Shown: positions 1 to 9,330, numbered from the stretch's first letter. The stretch: DNA of 33,104 bases from Fodinibius roseus (GCF_900129315.1 NZ_FQUS01000030.1:1-33104), one strand, 5' to 3'. The notes: generated by a model from the sequence alone, not told the origin. Numbers and translations are program-made.

Positions 1-102
1 CGGTCAAAATGTTGACGATTATAAAAGCATCAGTTCAACATTCAGCCACAAAAAATAAATCAAAGAACAACAAAAGGTTTTTCAAAGCCTCCTTTATTTA
101 AG

Positions 103-130
103 TATTTAATTAAATAATATAATTATTATA
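103..130 (+). promoter_or_regulatory. AT-rich palindromic leader of arsR, possible operator
   Basis: Positions 103-116 read TATTTAATTAAATA, a perfect 14-base palindrome, followed by a second imperfect AT-rich dyad to about 130. ArsR/SmtB repressors bind AT-rich imperfect dyads near their own promoter, and this one lies 45-70 bases before the arsR start. No clear TAnnTTTG box is visible, so the assignment as operator is an inference. Nothing else is recognisable in bases 1-174. Confidence 0.3.
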
Positions 131-174
131 TGTTGCCTTTATAACACAAACAATTAATCATAGACTAAACTACT

Positions 175-556
175 ATGAGCAAACCAGAATGTATTCGTGA
201 CGTCGCCGATCTAAACCAGATTAACCGGTGTATTGAGTCCCTGGAAGAAGTTGAAGGGTCTATTGACCGGTTAACCGACATCCTGAAGCTGGCAGCCAAC
301 GATGTGCGCCTGAAGATCCTCTACCTGCTGAACCGGGAAGAGCACCTTTGTCCCTGTGACCTGAGCGATATCCTGGATATGAGCGTGCCGGCCGTCTCCC
401 AGCACCTGCGCAAACTCAAAGACGGGGGGGCTGGTGGAAACCGAGCGGGATGGGCAAACCATCTTTTACTCGCTGAATCCACTATTTAATGAGATACTCT
501 CACCAAATTTCGATCAAATTAAAGACAACAATATCCTGGACGTATTAGCCGCATGA
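175..556 (+). pseudogene. ArsR/SmtB-family metal-responsive repressor, frameshifted
   Basis: A winged-helix repressor of the ArsR/SmtB family, expected to release the operon when a thiophilic metal binds. The recognition region reads DMSVPAVSQHLRKLKDGG. Candidate metal ligands are Cys6, Cys19 and the Cys-Pro-Cys pair at residues 59-61, which sits where ArsR has its CxC. The frame breaks in a run of seven G (424-430). As read, the protein ends wrongly after residue 104. Removing one G restores LVETERDGQTIFYSLNP, the expected wing, and a stop at 554-556 that overlaps the next ATG as ATGA. That restored coupling is strong evidence that the G run is the lesion. It could be a sequencing error, a true null, or slippage-based on/off switching. 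Confidence 0.85.
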
Positions 557-1164
557 AGAAGCAAAACCAAGATAACACTGATACGAAATGGATGGGAGCC
601 GGCCTGTTTGCCGCGTTTGTCGCTTCTCTGTGTTGTGTAACCCCAGTTTTTGCCTTTTTAGCGGGTATCGGCGGTGTAGCATCCATCTTTTCGTGGGTAG
701 AGCCCTTTCGCCCGTACCTGATTGGGCTTACCGTTTTATTGCTTGGATTCGCCTGGTATCAAAAGCTGAAACCCCAATGGGATCAGGAGTGCACCTGCGA
801 GGAAGATCCCTCGTTCTGGAACACCAAGGGATTTCTGGGAGGCGTGACCGTACTGGCCGCACTACTGCTGGCTTTTCCCTACTATTCGGATGCCTTTTTC
901 CCTAAACAGGACAAGCAGGTCGTGTACGTGCAGGAAAGCCAAGTGCAAAGCATCACCTGGGACATTAAAGGGATGACCTGCACCGGGTGCGAGGCGACTG
1001 TCGAAAATGCTGCCAACGGTATAGATGGCGTCCTTGAAGCGGATGCTACCTATGATACCGGACAAGCGACCATTAAATACGATCGGGGCAAGACCAACCA
1101 GGAAACAATTAAAGCCGCTATCGACAAAACCGGTTTTACTGTTAATGAGAATCCAAATAATTGA
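553..1164 (+). CDS. merTP: MerTP: mercuric transporter fused to periplasmic-type HMA domain
   Basis: A 203-residue fusion of a MerT-like inner-membrane Hg(II) importer with a MerP-like HMA domain. Three hydrophobic segments are visible, at about 14-40, 52-70 and 92-112. The first carries the paired cysteines Cys27-Cys28 (SLCCVTPV), and the loop carries Cys80 and Cys82, both typical of MerT. The C-terminal domain has GMTCTGCEATVE, with Cys143 and Cys146 as the metal pair. It is translationally coupled to the repaired arsR frame by ATGA. In mer systems such a protein passes Hg(II) to the reductase; here the neighbouring reductase is broken, so import without reduction would be harmful unless another reductase exists. 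The family call is firm; the substrate is inferred. Confidence 0.9.
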   Translation: MKKQNQDNTDTKWMGAGLFAAFVASLCCVTPVFAFLAGIGGVASIFSWVEPFRPYLIGLTVLLLGFAWYQKLKPQWDQECTCEEDPSFWNTKGFLGGVTVLAALLLAFPYYSDAFFPKQDKQVVYVQESQVQSITWDIKGMTCTGCEATVENAANGIDGVLEADATYDTGQATIKYDRGKTNQETIKAAIDKTGFTVNENPNN

Positions 1165-1171
1165 TGCACCC

Positions 1172-1384
1172 ATGAGCACTGTTACCTTAGAATAAACCAT
1201 CACCTGTTCGAACTGTGGACATAAAACAACCGAAACAATGCCCACGGATTCCTGTCAATTTTTCTGGGAATGTCCCAATTGTGGTGAAGTGTTGAAACCC
1301 CAAAAGGGCGATTGCTGCGTGTTTTGCTCCTATGGAGATACCCCATGCCCTCCCATTCAGCAAGATCAAAATTGTTGTTCATAG
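1172..1384 (+). pseudogene. GDCCVxC-type small cysteine-rich protein with in-frame stop
   Basis: Read from the ATG at 1172, codon 8 is TAA (1193-1195). The same frame then continues with TITCSNCG, ETMPTDSCQFFWECPNCG, LKPQKGDCCVFCSYGD and a final cysteine pair, ending at 1384. The intact paralogue at 10340 reads SNVLLKSTITC at the same place, so the TAA replaces a serine codon (probably TCA to TAA). GDCCVxC proteins are small, with two CxxC-type knuckles, and recur in mercury and other metal islands; their function is not established. An internal ATG (1236) could still give a protein keeping the GDCCVFC motif but missing the first CxxC knuckle. Some family members are selenoproteins, but TAA cannot be selenocysteine. 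Confidence 0.8.
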
Positions 1385-1422
1385 AGCTCCAGACTAACAT
1401 AAATCTTCGAATCGGCTAGACA

Positions 1423-2751
1423 ATGACTGATAAAAAATTTGATCTTATTGTTATTGGATCGGGATCAGGTGGCTCCGTTGCGGCAGGAAAGTGTGCAAAA
1501 GCGGGCTGGAAAGTTGCCCAGATCGACTCACGTCCTTTTGGAGGAACATGCGCCCGCCGGGGGTGCGATCCCAAAAAAGTGCTGGTCGGCGCTGCGGAAC
1601 TCATTGACTGGAACCGACGCATGAGCGGCAACGGAGTCCCCGCGGATGCTCACATTGATTGGCCAGCAGCTGATGCAGTTCAAAGAGACCTTTACCCAGC
1701 CGGTACCCGACCACCGCGAAAAGGGGATGAAGAAGCAGAGCATCACCCCCTTTCACGGACGGGCAAAGTTTATAAATGAACAGACCATCGAAGTTAACGA
1801 TGAAATCTTGAACGCCAATCATATACTTATCGCTGCAGGTGCCAAACCTGTTCCGCTTCCCATCGATGGATTTGACCACCTGACTACCAGTACCGAATTT
1901 CTTGAACTGGATGATCTTCCCGACAAGCTTATTTTTGTAGGCGGAGGGTATATATCCTTTGAGTTTGCTTTTATTGCCGCACTGGCTGGCGCTCAGGTAG
2001 AAATTCTGCATCGAGGGAAACGTCCACTGGAAGGTTTTGACGTAGACCTGGTTAATGTTCTGCTGGAGAAGACCGAAGAATTAAATATCAAGGTACAACT
2101 GAATACCGAGGTAGAGTCGATTCCAAATGAACGAAACTCTTACACAGTAAAAACTTCTCAAAAGGGTAACACCAAAAGGTTTACAGGAAACCTGGTCGTT
2201 CATGGTGCCGGTCGCGTTCCTGACATAGATGATATGCAACTGAAGGAAGATAATGTTGAACGAACGAAAGAAGGAATTACCGTAAATGAGTACCTTCAAA
2301 GCAACAGTAATCCCAACGTGTATGCCGCCGGTGACGCCGTTGATTCCAGCGGATTACCACTGACTCCGGTAGCAGGTTATGAATCTCATATTGTTGCTTC
2401 AAATTTGCTGGATGGAAATCACCGAAAAGCACAATATCCGGCCCAACCCACCGTCGTGTTTACTGTACCACCACTGGCAATGGTCGGCTTAACCGAACAA
2501 TAGGCTCACAATATCGGTTATGACATACAGGTTAACTACAAGAAAACAGACGAATGGTATTCCTACCGGCAAACCAATGAATCGCCTGCTGCTTTCAAAA
2601 GATTTTAGGTGCACACGTGCTGGGCAGCAAATCCGAGGAAATCATCAACCTGTTTGCCATGGCCATGAACCAGAACCTGAAAGCAACAGCACTAAAAAAG
2701 ATGGTATATGCTAATCCTTCTCATGCTTCCGATATTCCGTATATGGTTTAA
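1423..2751 (+). pseudogene. FAD/NAD(P) disulfide oxidoreductase (mercuric/glutathione reductase-like), multiply disrupted
   Basis: A class I flavin disulfide oxidoreductase. The FAD-binding VIGSGSGG is at residues 11-18 and the redox-disulfide segment is FGGTCARRGCDPKK. The protein lacks the MerA-style N-terminal HMA domain and C-terminal Cys pair, so it is a MerA relative rather than MerA itself. Three lesions are visible. There is an extra base near 1663-1670 (DWP in one frame, then QLMQFKETFTQPVP in the next). A TAG lies at 2501-2503, after VGLTEQ. A further shift near 2605 separates ESPAAFK from ILGAHVLGSKSEEIIN. The last frame ends at 2749-2751 after IPYMV. The NAD(P)-binding FVGGGYIS and the FAD motif NVYAAGDAVD are retained. 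Several independent lesions make sequencing error unlikely as the only explanation. Confidence 0.85.
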
Positions 2752-2867
2752 CCTACTTTATCTACTCTTGCTTTAGATAAACATATTAAAATTATGCAAC
2801 TTGCTCATGGGTGGTAAAATTTTGGCAATCGCTAAAAACATATAAATTCCTTTAAGTTCTTAGTCAT

Positions 2868-2903
2868 TTTGCTTTTTTCCCTCCCAGCTAATCCCTAACT
2901 TTG
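2868..2903 (+). promoter_or_regulatory. Possible promoter of the RND efflux operon
   Basis: TAACTTTG at 2896-2903 fits the Bacteroidota -7 consensus TAnnTTTG. A TTTG at 2868-2871 is the nearest -33-like element, but the 24-base gap is longer than the usual 19-21. The predicted start would lie about 17 bases before the ATG at 2927. Confidence 0.35.
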
Positions 2904-2926
2904 GGTTTGATTTAAAAGATTCCCAA

Positions 2927-3397
2927 ATGCATCAGATCCAATCCACATACAAGAAAAGTCTCAAGGGCATAACCCTTGCCCTTCTTTTCCTGTTTGGACT
3001 GCATTTTCTGAGCATTCACGGATTTGTTGACAGTCTCGTCTATTGTTTTGAAGAAGATGGGCAGATCAATATCGAGTCTGAGGCCGGCTCCCTCTTGAGC
3101 ATTCCTTCTGAAGATGTGATACACGCCAAAGATGCGCATCAACATACTACTCCTACTCTAAAGGCAGATCTCGACAACCATCATGATTTACCGTTGTCGC
3201 TGAACTGTGCAAAAGAACAACAAACAACACGTTTTGATCAGGATCGCACGCTCAAGTTTCTTGATGGAATTTTGAACAGTAAGGTTGAAAACCTCCCGCA
3301 ATCACGGGTCTTTCAACTTGTTTCTTACACCCCTCCCTTGATTGAGGATACGATAACAGCTTCGCTCAAGACGGTTGTCCGTATTCTATACAACTAA
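2927..3397 (+). CDS. Hypothetical His-containing exported protein preceding the RND operon
   Basis: A 156-residue protein of no family I can name with certainty. Residues about 14-34 form one hydrophobic segment (a signal anchor or signal peptide), and the rest is hydrophilic. It contains a histidine-rich patch (HAKDAHQH, then DNHHD) that could bind metal in the periplasm. The C-terminal part (RFDQDRTLKFLDGILNSK, then VSYTPPLIEDTI) looks like a conserved globular motif rather than random sequence. It lies 120 bases ahead of cusC on the same strand and is probably co-transcribed. A periplasmic metal-binding accessory role is an inference from composition and position. Confidence 0.65.
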   Translation: MHQIQSTYKKSLKGITLALLFLFGLHFLSIHGFVDSLVYCFEEDGQINIESEAGSLLSIPSEDVIHAKDAHQHTTPTLKADLDNHHDLPLSLNCAKEQQTTRFDQDRTLKFLDGILNSKVENLPQSRVFQLVSYTPPLIEDTITASLKTVVRILYN

Positions 3398-3517
3398 GTA
3401 GTTCCAGCCCTTTCCATATCGCCATTTCACTTGCAAGTCATGTAATCAGGTAAGGAATAGTTATATCCTGCCGGTTCTGCTTGCCCCTCTATAACAGCAA
3501 AAATTGGCTGGAAACAC

Positions 3518-4885
3518 ATGAAATTATTAAACCCACTACTGGCCCTCGGCATGCTCGTGCTTGCTGCCGGATGTGCCACAGAAGAAACCGTTATTGAACC
3601 ACCTTCAGAAAGCACGCTGGGAGACCAAACCTATGAGACGTCTCCCGCCTTAAATCAGAATGTGAACCCACAGGATACCGCATCCAAGATTACTATTTCG
3701 GATACGCTGACCTTCTCGGATGCGCTATCCAAAGCCCTGCTCGAAAATCCACGGCTACAAAGCTACGGCTGGCAGGTGCGCGTAAAGGAAGCCGAACGCA
3801 TTCAGGCTTCCCTGCTTCCCAATCCACAGCTTAATGCCGAGATGGAAAACTTTGGAGGCACTGGTCCCTTTGAAGGCTACGAAGGCCGAGAAGTGACCGT
3901 CAAATTGGGACAGAAAATCCTGTTGGGTGCTGACCGACTTAAGCGCAAGAGATTGGCAGGAGCCACCAAAAAGCTGGCCGGATGGGACTATGAAGCCCAA
4001 CGGCTGGACGTGCTAACCGGCGTGACCAAAGCATATATATCAGCACTGGAAGCTCAGCGCCAGTGGCAACAGCAAAAAGAGTTGGTCAGTGTTGCACAAA
4101 ACCTGTACAGCTCCATATCTGCCCAAGTTAAAGCTGGAAAAGTCTCCAAGCTGGCTCAGACCAAAGCACAGGTTGAGCTTTCCCGCGCAAAAATTGATCT
4201 GGAAAATGCCCGCAACCAATGGGAGTCCGCTCGTAGTTCACTGGCCTCCTATTGGGGGAGCGAGCAACCGGATTTCAATCAGTTAAAAGGGGAGCTGAGC
4301 ATGCCTTCTGACATCCCCGAGTACGCCAGAATACAAACCTATATCCAGCGAAATCCGGATGTGGCTCGGTGGGCTACCGAACTCCAACAACGCGAATCTG
4401 CTCTTGGTCTTGAACAGGCAAAAGGCATTCCCGACATCACTGTGAGCGGCGGATACAAACGTGCGGAGGATTTGGGCGCCAGCGCCGCCATTGTTGGCGT
4501 GTCTATCCCACTGCCTTTCTTTGATCGCAATCAAGGGAATATCAAGGCGGCGAAGTATGAGCTCAGTCGCGTGCAGATCCAACGGGAAGCGGCCGTCACC
4601 CAAACCTACAAGGCCCTGCAAGCGGCTTACAACCGGCTGGATGCAGCTGCTCACGAAGTCAATCAGCTGCAAGAACAGGTATTGCCCGGCGCCAAAACGG
4701 CTTTTGAGGCGGCCCAAATTGGCTATCGCCAAGGTAAGTTTGATTACCTGGAAGTACTGGATGCTCAGCGCACGCTTTTTTCGACGCGCACCCGCTACAT
4801 CCAGGCCTTGGCCGAATACAATCGGGCCGTAGCCGAAGTAGAACGCCTCATCGGCACGCCTCTCTCTGAAATTTCTGCAAACTAA
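3518..4885 (+). CDS. cusC: CusC/CzcC-type outer-membrane factor (TolC family)
   Basis: The outer-membrane channel of a heavy-metal RND efflux complex, 455 residues, normal for the family. The N-terminus is a lipoprotein signal with a lipobox ending in Cys19 (VLAAGC). Two OEP repeats of long amphipathic helices follow, at about 65-250 and 270-450. Typical blocks include SLLPNPQLNAEMENFGG, GVSIPLPFFDRNQGNIKAA and FDYLEVLDAQRTLFSTRTRY. It is separated by 8-29 bases from the adaptor gene, depending on the start chosen there, and clearly belongs to one operon with it and the pump. Metal specificity (Cu/Ag or Zn/Co/Cd) cannot be read from this subunit, so the symbol is by similarity. Confidence 0.9.
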   Translation: MKLLNPLLALGMLVLAAGCATEETVIEPPSESTLGDQTYETSPALNQNVNPQDTASKITISDTLTFSDALSKALLENPRLQSYGWQVRVKEAERIQASLLPNPQLNAEMENFGGTGPFEGYEGREVTVKLGQKILLGADRLKRKRLAGATKKLAGWDYEAQRLDVLTGVTKAYISALEAQRQWQQQKELVSVAQNLYSSISAQVKAGKVSKLAQTKAQVELSRAKIDLENARNQWESARSSLASYWGSEQPDFNQLKGELSMPSDIPEYARIQTYIQRNPDVARWATELQQRESALGLEQAKGIPDITVSGGYKRAEDLGASAAIVGVSIPLPFFDRNQGNIKAAKYELSRVQIQREAAVTQTYKALQAAYNRLDAAAHEVNQLQEQVLPGAKTAFEAAQIGYRQGKFDYLEVLDAQRTLFSTRTRYIQALAEYNRAVAEVERLIGTPLSEISAN

Positions 4886-4914
4886 TTTTTTGAATGAATA
4901 TGGAATCACCAACC

Positions 4915-6174
4915 ATGAAGAATTTAACAATCTTAACACTTACCGGACTTCTGTTAGGAAGTCTTTTGACAGGCTGTGGATCTAATTCCGATTCCCAAGC
5001 CCACACGCAAACCGAACAACATCAACAAGAATCGCAACACAGTGAAGAGACTGAGCAGCATACCGAGGAAGCTGGACAACACAATGAAGAATCCGGACAG
5101 CATGCCCGTGAAGTGCATCTAACTCAGCAGCAAGAAGGTAACCTCGGCATCAAAGTGGAAACACTGTCCGAAGGAAGTGCCTCCTCAACCATTTCACGAC
5201 CCGCCAGCGTTGGATACGATCTGGATCAAATTGCCAAAGTCGGTCCCCGTATTGAGGCAAAGGTTGTTGAAGTCATAAAAGACCTGGGAGAACGCGTCAA
5301 AAAAGACGAGCCGATTGCCCTTATGAGCAGCGTGGGACTAGGCAAAGCCAAGGCCGAATATATTCGACTTCGGGCCCGACTCAAAGCCGAAGAGGCACGC
5401 TACAAACGTGAACAGTCGCTGTATGATCAGGAAATATCTTCACAAGCCGAGTTGCTGGATGCCGAAGCAAACTTCCAGGAAGCCAAAGCCGAATTGAACT
5501 CTGCGGCTGAGGCTCTACGCCTCTATGGGTTGTCAAAAAAGGACATCGAAAATATACAAGCGGGCAGCGATGAGCCCTTGTCTCACTTTTACCTGACCAG
5601 TCCGCTCGAAGGGGTTATCCAGGAGCGGGATATTTCACCGGGACAAACCATCAGCCCTAATGAAACACCTATCCATGTGGCGAACCTCTCCAAAATGTGG
5701 GTCATGATCGATGCATACGAGCAGGATATCCGGTATCTGGACAAAGGACAAAGCGTAAGCCTCTCGGTTCGCAGTATTCCCGGACAGACCTTTGAGGGAA
5801 AAACAGACTGGGTCTCTTATAGCCTCGAAAAGCAGACGCGCACCATGCCGGTTCGCGCAGTTGTTGAAAACCCTAATCTAAAGCTACGGGCCGGAATGTT
5901 CGGCACTGCTCGTATATCAACAGGGAAAGAACGGAACGTAGCCATGATTCCCATTGACGCCGTACAAACGATTGAGGGTGAGCAAGTGGTGTTTGTCCCT
6001 GGCAACGAGAATGGCAGCTACAAACCGGTCGAGGTCATGCTGGGCAGTGAAAATGAGGGCTATGTGGAAATTGCATCGGGCCTGAAACCCGGCCAGCAAG
6101 CTGTTATTGCCGGCGCCTTTGATCTGAAGTCCGCTCTTACCGCTCAGGGACGAAGCGCATCTCATGGACATTAA
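4915..6174 (+). CDS. cusB: CusB/CzcB-type periplasmic adaptor (HlyD family) with His-rich heptad linker
   Basis: The membrane-fusion subunit linking pump and outer-membrane channel. I chose the ATG at 4915 rather than 4894 because it gives a clean lipoprotein signal (KNLTILTLTG...LLTGC, Cys21); this makes 419 residues. After the lipobox comes a metal-binding-looking linker with a seven-residue repeat of the form QH-x-EE-x-x. Lipoyl/barrel-sandwich halves surround a coiled-coil hairpin of about 90 residues (KAEYIRLRARLKAEEARYKRE onwards). The beta-barrel and membrane-proximal domains follow (RAGMFGTARI, then AVQTIEGEQVVFV). The protein ends in SHGH. It lies between cusC and cusA in a standard order. 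Confidence 0.9.
   Translation: MKNLTILTLTGLLLGSLLTGCGSNSDSQAHTQTEQHQQESQHSEETEQHTEEAGQHNEESGQHAREVHLTQQQEGNLGIKVETLSEGSASSTISRPASVGYDLDQIAKVGPRIEAKVVEVIKDLGERVKKDEPIALMSSVGLGKAKAEYIRLRARLKAEEARYKREQSLYDQEISSQAELLDAEANFQEAKAELNSAAEALRLYGLSKKDIENIQAGSDEPLSHFYLTSPLEGVIQERDISPGQTISPNETPIHVANLSKMWVMIDAYEQDIRYLDKGQSVSLSVRSIPGQTFEGKTDWVSYSLEKQTRTMPVRAVVENPNLKLRAGMFGTARISTGKERNVAMIPIDAVQTIEGEQVVFVPGNENGSYKPVEVMLGSENEGYVEIASGLKPGQQAVIAGAFDLKSALTAQGRSASHGH
5017..5106 (+). repeat. Degenerate 21-base tandem repeats encoding His-Glu heptads
   Basis: Within the adaptor gene, successive units encode QHQQESQ, HSEETEQ, HTEEAGQ, HNEESGQ and HAREV. One His falls every seven residues (with shared Gln), and most units carry paired Glu. 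The DNA repeats are degenerate, so selection on the protein pattern is likely. Confidence 0.7.
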
Positions 6175-6213
6175 CTGCTCGTTGCAATATCGAATTTCTT
6201 AAATGACAGACTT

Positions 6214-9200
6214 ATGCTTCAACAAATAATTGACAAAGTATTAAAGAATCGTTTGACGATCCTCATTCTGGTGGCGGCCGTTGGCGTCTATGGATACTTC
6301 TCTTTTGAGGATGTCCCCATTGATTCCTTCCCGGACGTATCGCCCACCATGGTACAGGTGTTTACCTCTAGCCCCGGCCTTTCTCCGGTGGATGTGGAGA
6401 CGCAGATCAGCTACCCCATTGAAATCTCGATGTATGGGCTGCCCAAGCTGGATCGCGTGCAGAGTACCTCCATCTTCGGGCTTTCGCGCGTAAACATATA
6501 CTTCGAAGACGGCACCGACATCTATTTTGCCCGGCGGCTGGTCATGGAACGACTCTCCAAAGCCAGGGAATCCATTCCCGACGGACTGGGGCAACCGCAA
6601 CTGGGTCCCATTACTACGGGACTTGGGACCATCATGATGTACGAAGTGACCAACACCGATACTGCCGACCATTCGCTAATGGAGCTTCGTACGGCTCAGG
6701 ACTGGATCGTTAAACCCCAGCTACGAACCGTACCCGGTGTTACCGGCGTACTTTCCCTGGGTGGCGATGTCCGACAGTTCCAGGTCAACGCGGATATGAA
6801 CGCCTTGATTTCACGCGGGCTTACCCTGGAGGATCTGGAAAAAGCCATCAACAGTAACAACCGCAATGTAGGAGCTTCCTTTTTAGAACGAGGCGGCGAA
6901 GAGTATCTCGTCCGGGGCTATGGTTGGATTAAGCCAGACAAAGAAGGCCTTCAGGATATCCGAAACATCATTGTCAAAAACTCTGATGGTACGCCCATTT
7001 ACGTCAAGGATGTCGCCAAGGTGGAATTTGGTTCTGAAATTAAACGCGGTACCCTTATTAAAGACCAAGAGGAATCCGTGGGTGGGTTTGTGTTAAAGCT
7101 CATTGGCACGAACACGCAAGACCTGCTGGCCCAGGTGGATCAGAAGATCGATGCCATTAACAAAGCTCTGCCCGACGGTATGGTTATGAAGCCGTTTTAC
7201 TCGCAAGGACAGCTCGTTAGTAAAGCCGTGGGTACAGTCAGCAATGCCCTGTACATCGGGGCCATTCTCGTGCTGGTCATTCTCTACTTTTTTATGGGGG
7301 ACCTTCGCTCGACGCTTATCATTATATCCACCGTTCCTATTGCCTTTCTCATCGCCTTCATTGGGATGAACCTCATGGGCATTTCGGCGAACTTGATGAG
7401 TCTGGGGGGCTTGGCGATCAGCATTGGTATGATCGGGGACAGTGCCACCGTGATCGTGGAAAACACCTACCGCCTGTTGGAAGAACGAGATACCGAAAAC
7501 GTATCCCTGGTGCGGGTGGTAGGCGAAGCAGCTCGGGAAGTGATACGTCCGGTGATCTTTGCGACTAGCATTATTATCATCGTATTTATTCCCCTCTTTT
7601 CGCTGGAAGGCGTCGAGGGTAAAATGTTTAAGCCACTGGCTTACACCATTACCTTTGCCTTGGCCGGAGCCATCTTTCTGGCCTTGACCTACATTCCGGT
7701 CATTTCCAGTTTTATCCTGCCGGATAAAGGGATGGACAAAGAGCCGTGGTTAGTCCGCAAGGTGAAAGGGTTCAGCCGTCCGCTAATTGAAAAAGCCACG
7801 AAATTCCCCAAGATGGTCTTTGGTGGAGCCTTGGTGCTGTTTGCCGCAAGCATGGCGGTATTCCCATTCCTGGGAACTGAATTTCAGCCGACATTGCGGG
7901 AAGGTACCTTTGCGGTGCGCTCCGTGCTGCCTCCGGGCGCTAACCTCCCCACCACCAAGGAATACACGAAGCGTATTCAGGAGTCGATGCAGACCTTCCC
8001 CGAAGTGCAGGGGATCTATTCCCGCGTGGGACGTGCCGAAGTAGGCGGCGATCCCGAGCCGGTAAATGTGGTGTTTAATGTAGTGAACCTTAAACCACTT
8101 GATGAGTGGGAAGCAGGACGTAGCTATGAAGAACTACAGTCGGCCATGGCTGAAAAACTGAATGAAGATCTGCCGGGCGTGGCTTCCAACTTTTCCCAGC
8201 CGATTCAACTGCGTACCGATGAGCTACTCAGCGGCGTTCGCGCCCAGGTGGTCGCTAGTCTCTATGGGGATGACCTGGATACCTTGGCTCAAAAAGCACA
8301 GGAGATTGCCGAGGTCGCTAAAGGTGTAGAAGGAGCTGTAGATGTCCGTGCCCAACAACAGGGCGGCAAACCGCAAATCCTGGTGCGACCCAATCGCGAG
8401 CAGTTGGCGCGACTGGGCATCAGCATCGACGACTTTCTCAATACCGTGGAAACCGGTATTGGCGGCTCGGTTGCCGGACAGGTATTCGAGGGCATTCGCC
8501 GCTTCGATATCTTCGTGCGCCTGCAGGAGAACCAGCGCAAACGCATTGAACAAGTTCGGGAGTTGCCCGTCCGCACGGCTAAAGGTTCCCTGGTACCGCT
8601 CTCCCAGATTGCAGATGTGGAGGTCTTTACCGGTCCCAAACAAATATCCCGCAACAAAGCCAGTCGACGTACATACGTGCAACTGAACGTACGCGGTCGA
8701 GATATGGGTAGTGTCGTGAACGAGATCAGCCAAAAAGTCGAAGAGCAAGTAGATCTACCGGCCGGATACTTTACCGAATACGGCGGACAGTTTGAAAACC
8801 AACGGCGTGCGATGAACCGGCTGATGGTCGTGGTTCCCATTACCCTGGGACTGATCTTCTTTATGCTGTTTTCCACCTTTGGCAGCTGGCGCTATGCCGT
8901 ATTGATCTTTCTAAACATTCCGTTTGCCACTATCGGAGGGATCTTTGCCCTCTGGATATCCGGGCTGTACCTGTCGGTACCGGCAGCTGTAGGCTTTATC
9001 GCCATTTTCGGTATTGCCGTGCTCAACGGGTTGGTCATTGTATCCTACATCAATCAGCTGCGGGAGGAAGGAATGTCCACCGAAAAGTCGGTCGTACAGG
9101 CTTCCTTGCTGCGCCTGCGTCCCGTACTGATGACGGCCCTGACTACCGGTCTTGGCCTGTTGCCGCTACTGCTGGCCAATGATATCGGCTCCAACGTGCA

Positions 9201-9318
9201 ACGCCCATTGGCCGCTGTGGTTGTCGGGGGACTGTTTACCTCTACCCTGCTTACGCTGGTCGTACTGCCGACCATCTACAAGTGGTTTGCCGAACCAGTC
9301 ACCCACGCCGAACTGTAA
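6214..9318 (+). CDS. cusA: CusA/CzcA-type heavy-metal RND proton antiporter
   Basis: The inner-membrane pump of the tripartite efflux system, 1034 residues, full length for the HME-RND family. It opens with the typical FSFEDVPIDSFPDVSPT, and 12 membrane segments can be recognised. The proton-relay region in the fourth transmembrane helix reads GLAISIGMIGDSATVIVENT, with Asp409 the likely relay residue; Gly-Asp-Ser differs from the common VDG or VDA seen in CzcA and CusA. The second half has IAIFGIAVLNGLVIVSYI and RPVLMTALTTGLGLLPLL. It is the last large gene of the cusCBA operon and is followed by a hairpin and a PII-like gene. The family is certain. The exact metal is not. Confidence 0.93.
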   Translation: MLQQIIDKVLKNRLTILILVAAVGVYGYFSFEDVPIDSFPDVSPTMVQVFTSSPGLSPVDVETQISYPIEISMYGLPKLDRVQSTSIFGLSRVNIYFEDGTDIYFARRLVMERLSKARESIPDGLGQPQLGPITTGLGTIMMYEVTNTDTADHSLMELRTAQDWIVKPQLRTVPGVTGVLSLGGDVRQFQVNADMNALISRGLTLEDLEKAINSNNRNVGASFLERGGEEYLVRGYGWIKPDKEGLQDIRNIIVKNSDGTPIYVKDVAKVEFGSEIKRGTLIKDQEESVGGFVLKLIGTNTQDLLAQVDQKIDAINKALPDGMVMKPFYSQGQLVSKAVGTVSNALYIGAILVLVILYFFMGDLRSTLIIISTVPIAFLIAFIGMNLMGISANLMSLGGLAISIGMIGDSATVIVENTYRLLEERDTENVSLVRVVGEAAREVIRPVIFATSIIIIVFIPLFSLEGVEGKMFKPLAYTITFALAGAIFLALTYIPVISSFILPDKGMDKEPWLVRKVKGFSRPLIEKATKFPKMVFGGALVLFAASMAVFPFLGTEFQPTLREGTFAVRSVLPPGANLPTTKEYTKRIQESMQTFPEVQGIYSRVGRAEVGGDPEPVNVVFNVVNLKPLDEWEAGRSYEELQSAMAEKLNEDLPGVASNFSQPIQLRTDELLSGVRAQVVASLYGDDLDTLAQKAQEIAEVAKGVEGAVDVRAQQQGGKPQILVRPNREQLARLGISIDDFLNTVETGIGGSVAGQVFEGIRRFDIFVRLQENQRKRIEQVRELPVRTAKGSLVPLSQIADVEVFTGPKQISRNKASRRTYVQLNVRGRDMGSVVNEISQKVEEQVDLPAGYFTEYGGQFENQRRAMNRLMVVVPITLGLIFFMLFSTFGSWRYAVLIFLNIPFATIGGIFALWISGLYLSVPAAVGFIAIFGIAVLNGLVIVSYINQLREEGMSTEKSVVQASLLRLRPVLMTALTTGLGLLPLLLANDIGSNVQRPLAAVVVGGLFTSTLLTLVVLPTIYKWFAEPVTHAEL

Positions 9319-9330
9319 ATTTCTAATACA

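Noticed and set aside
1193-1195. Selenocysteine or recoding at the in-frame stop of the first GDCCVxC gene
   Set aside because: The codon is TAA, not TGA, and the paralogue has a serine codon there, so it is a plain nonsense mutation.
1423-2751. Calling the broken reductase a true merA
   Set aside because: It lacks the N-terminal HMA domain and C-terminal Cys pair; GGTCARRGCDPKK fits a related disulfide-reductase branch.
8224-8876. Two long minus-strand ORFs inside cusA
   Set aside because: Antisense shadows of a highly conserved pump; no independent features.
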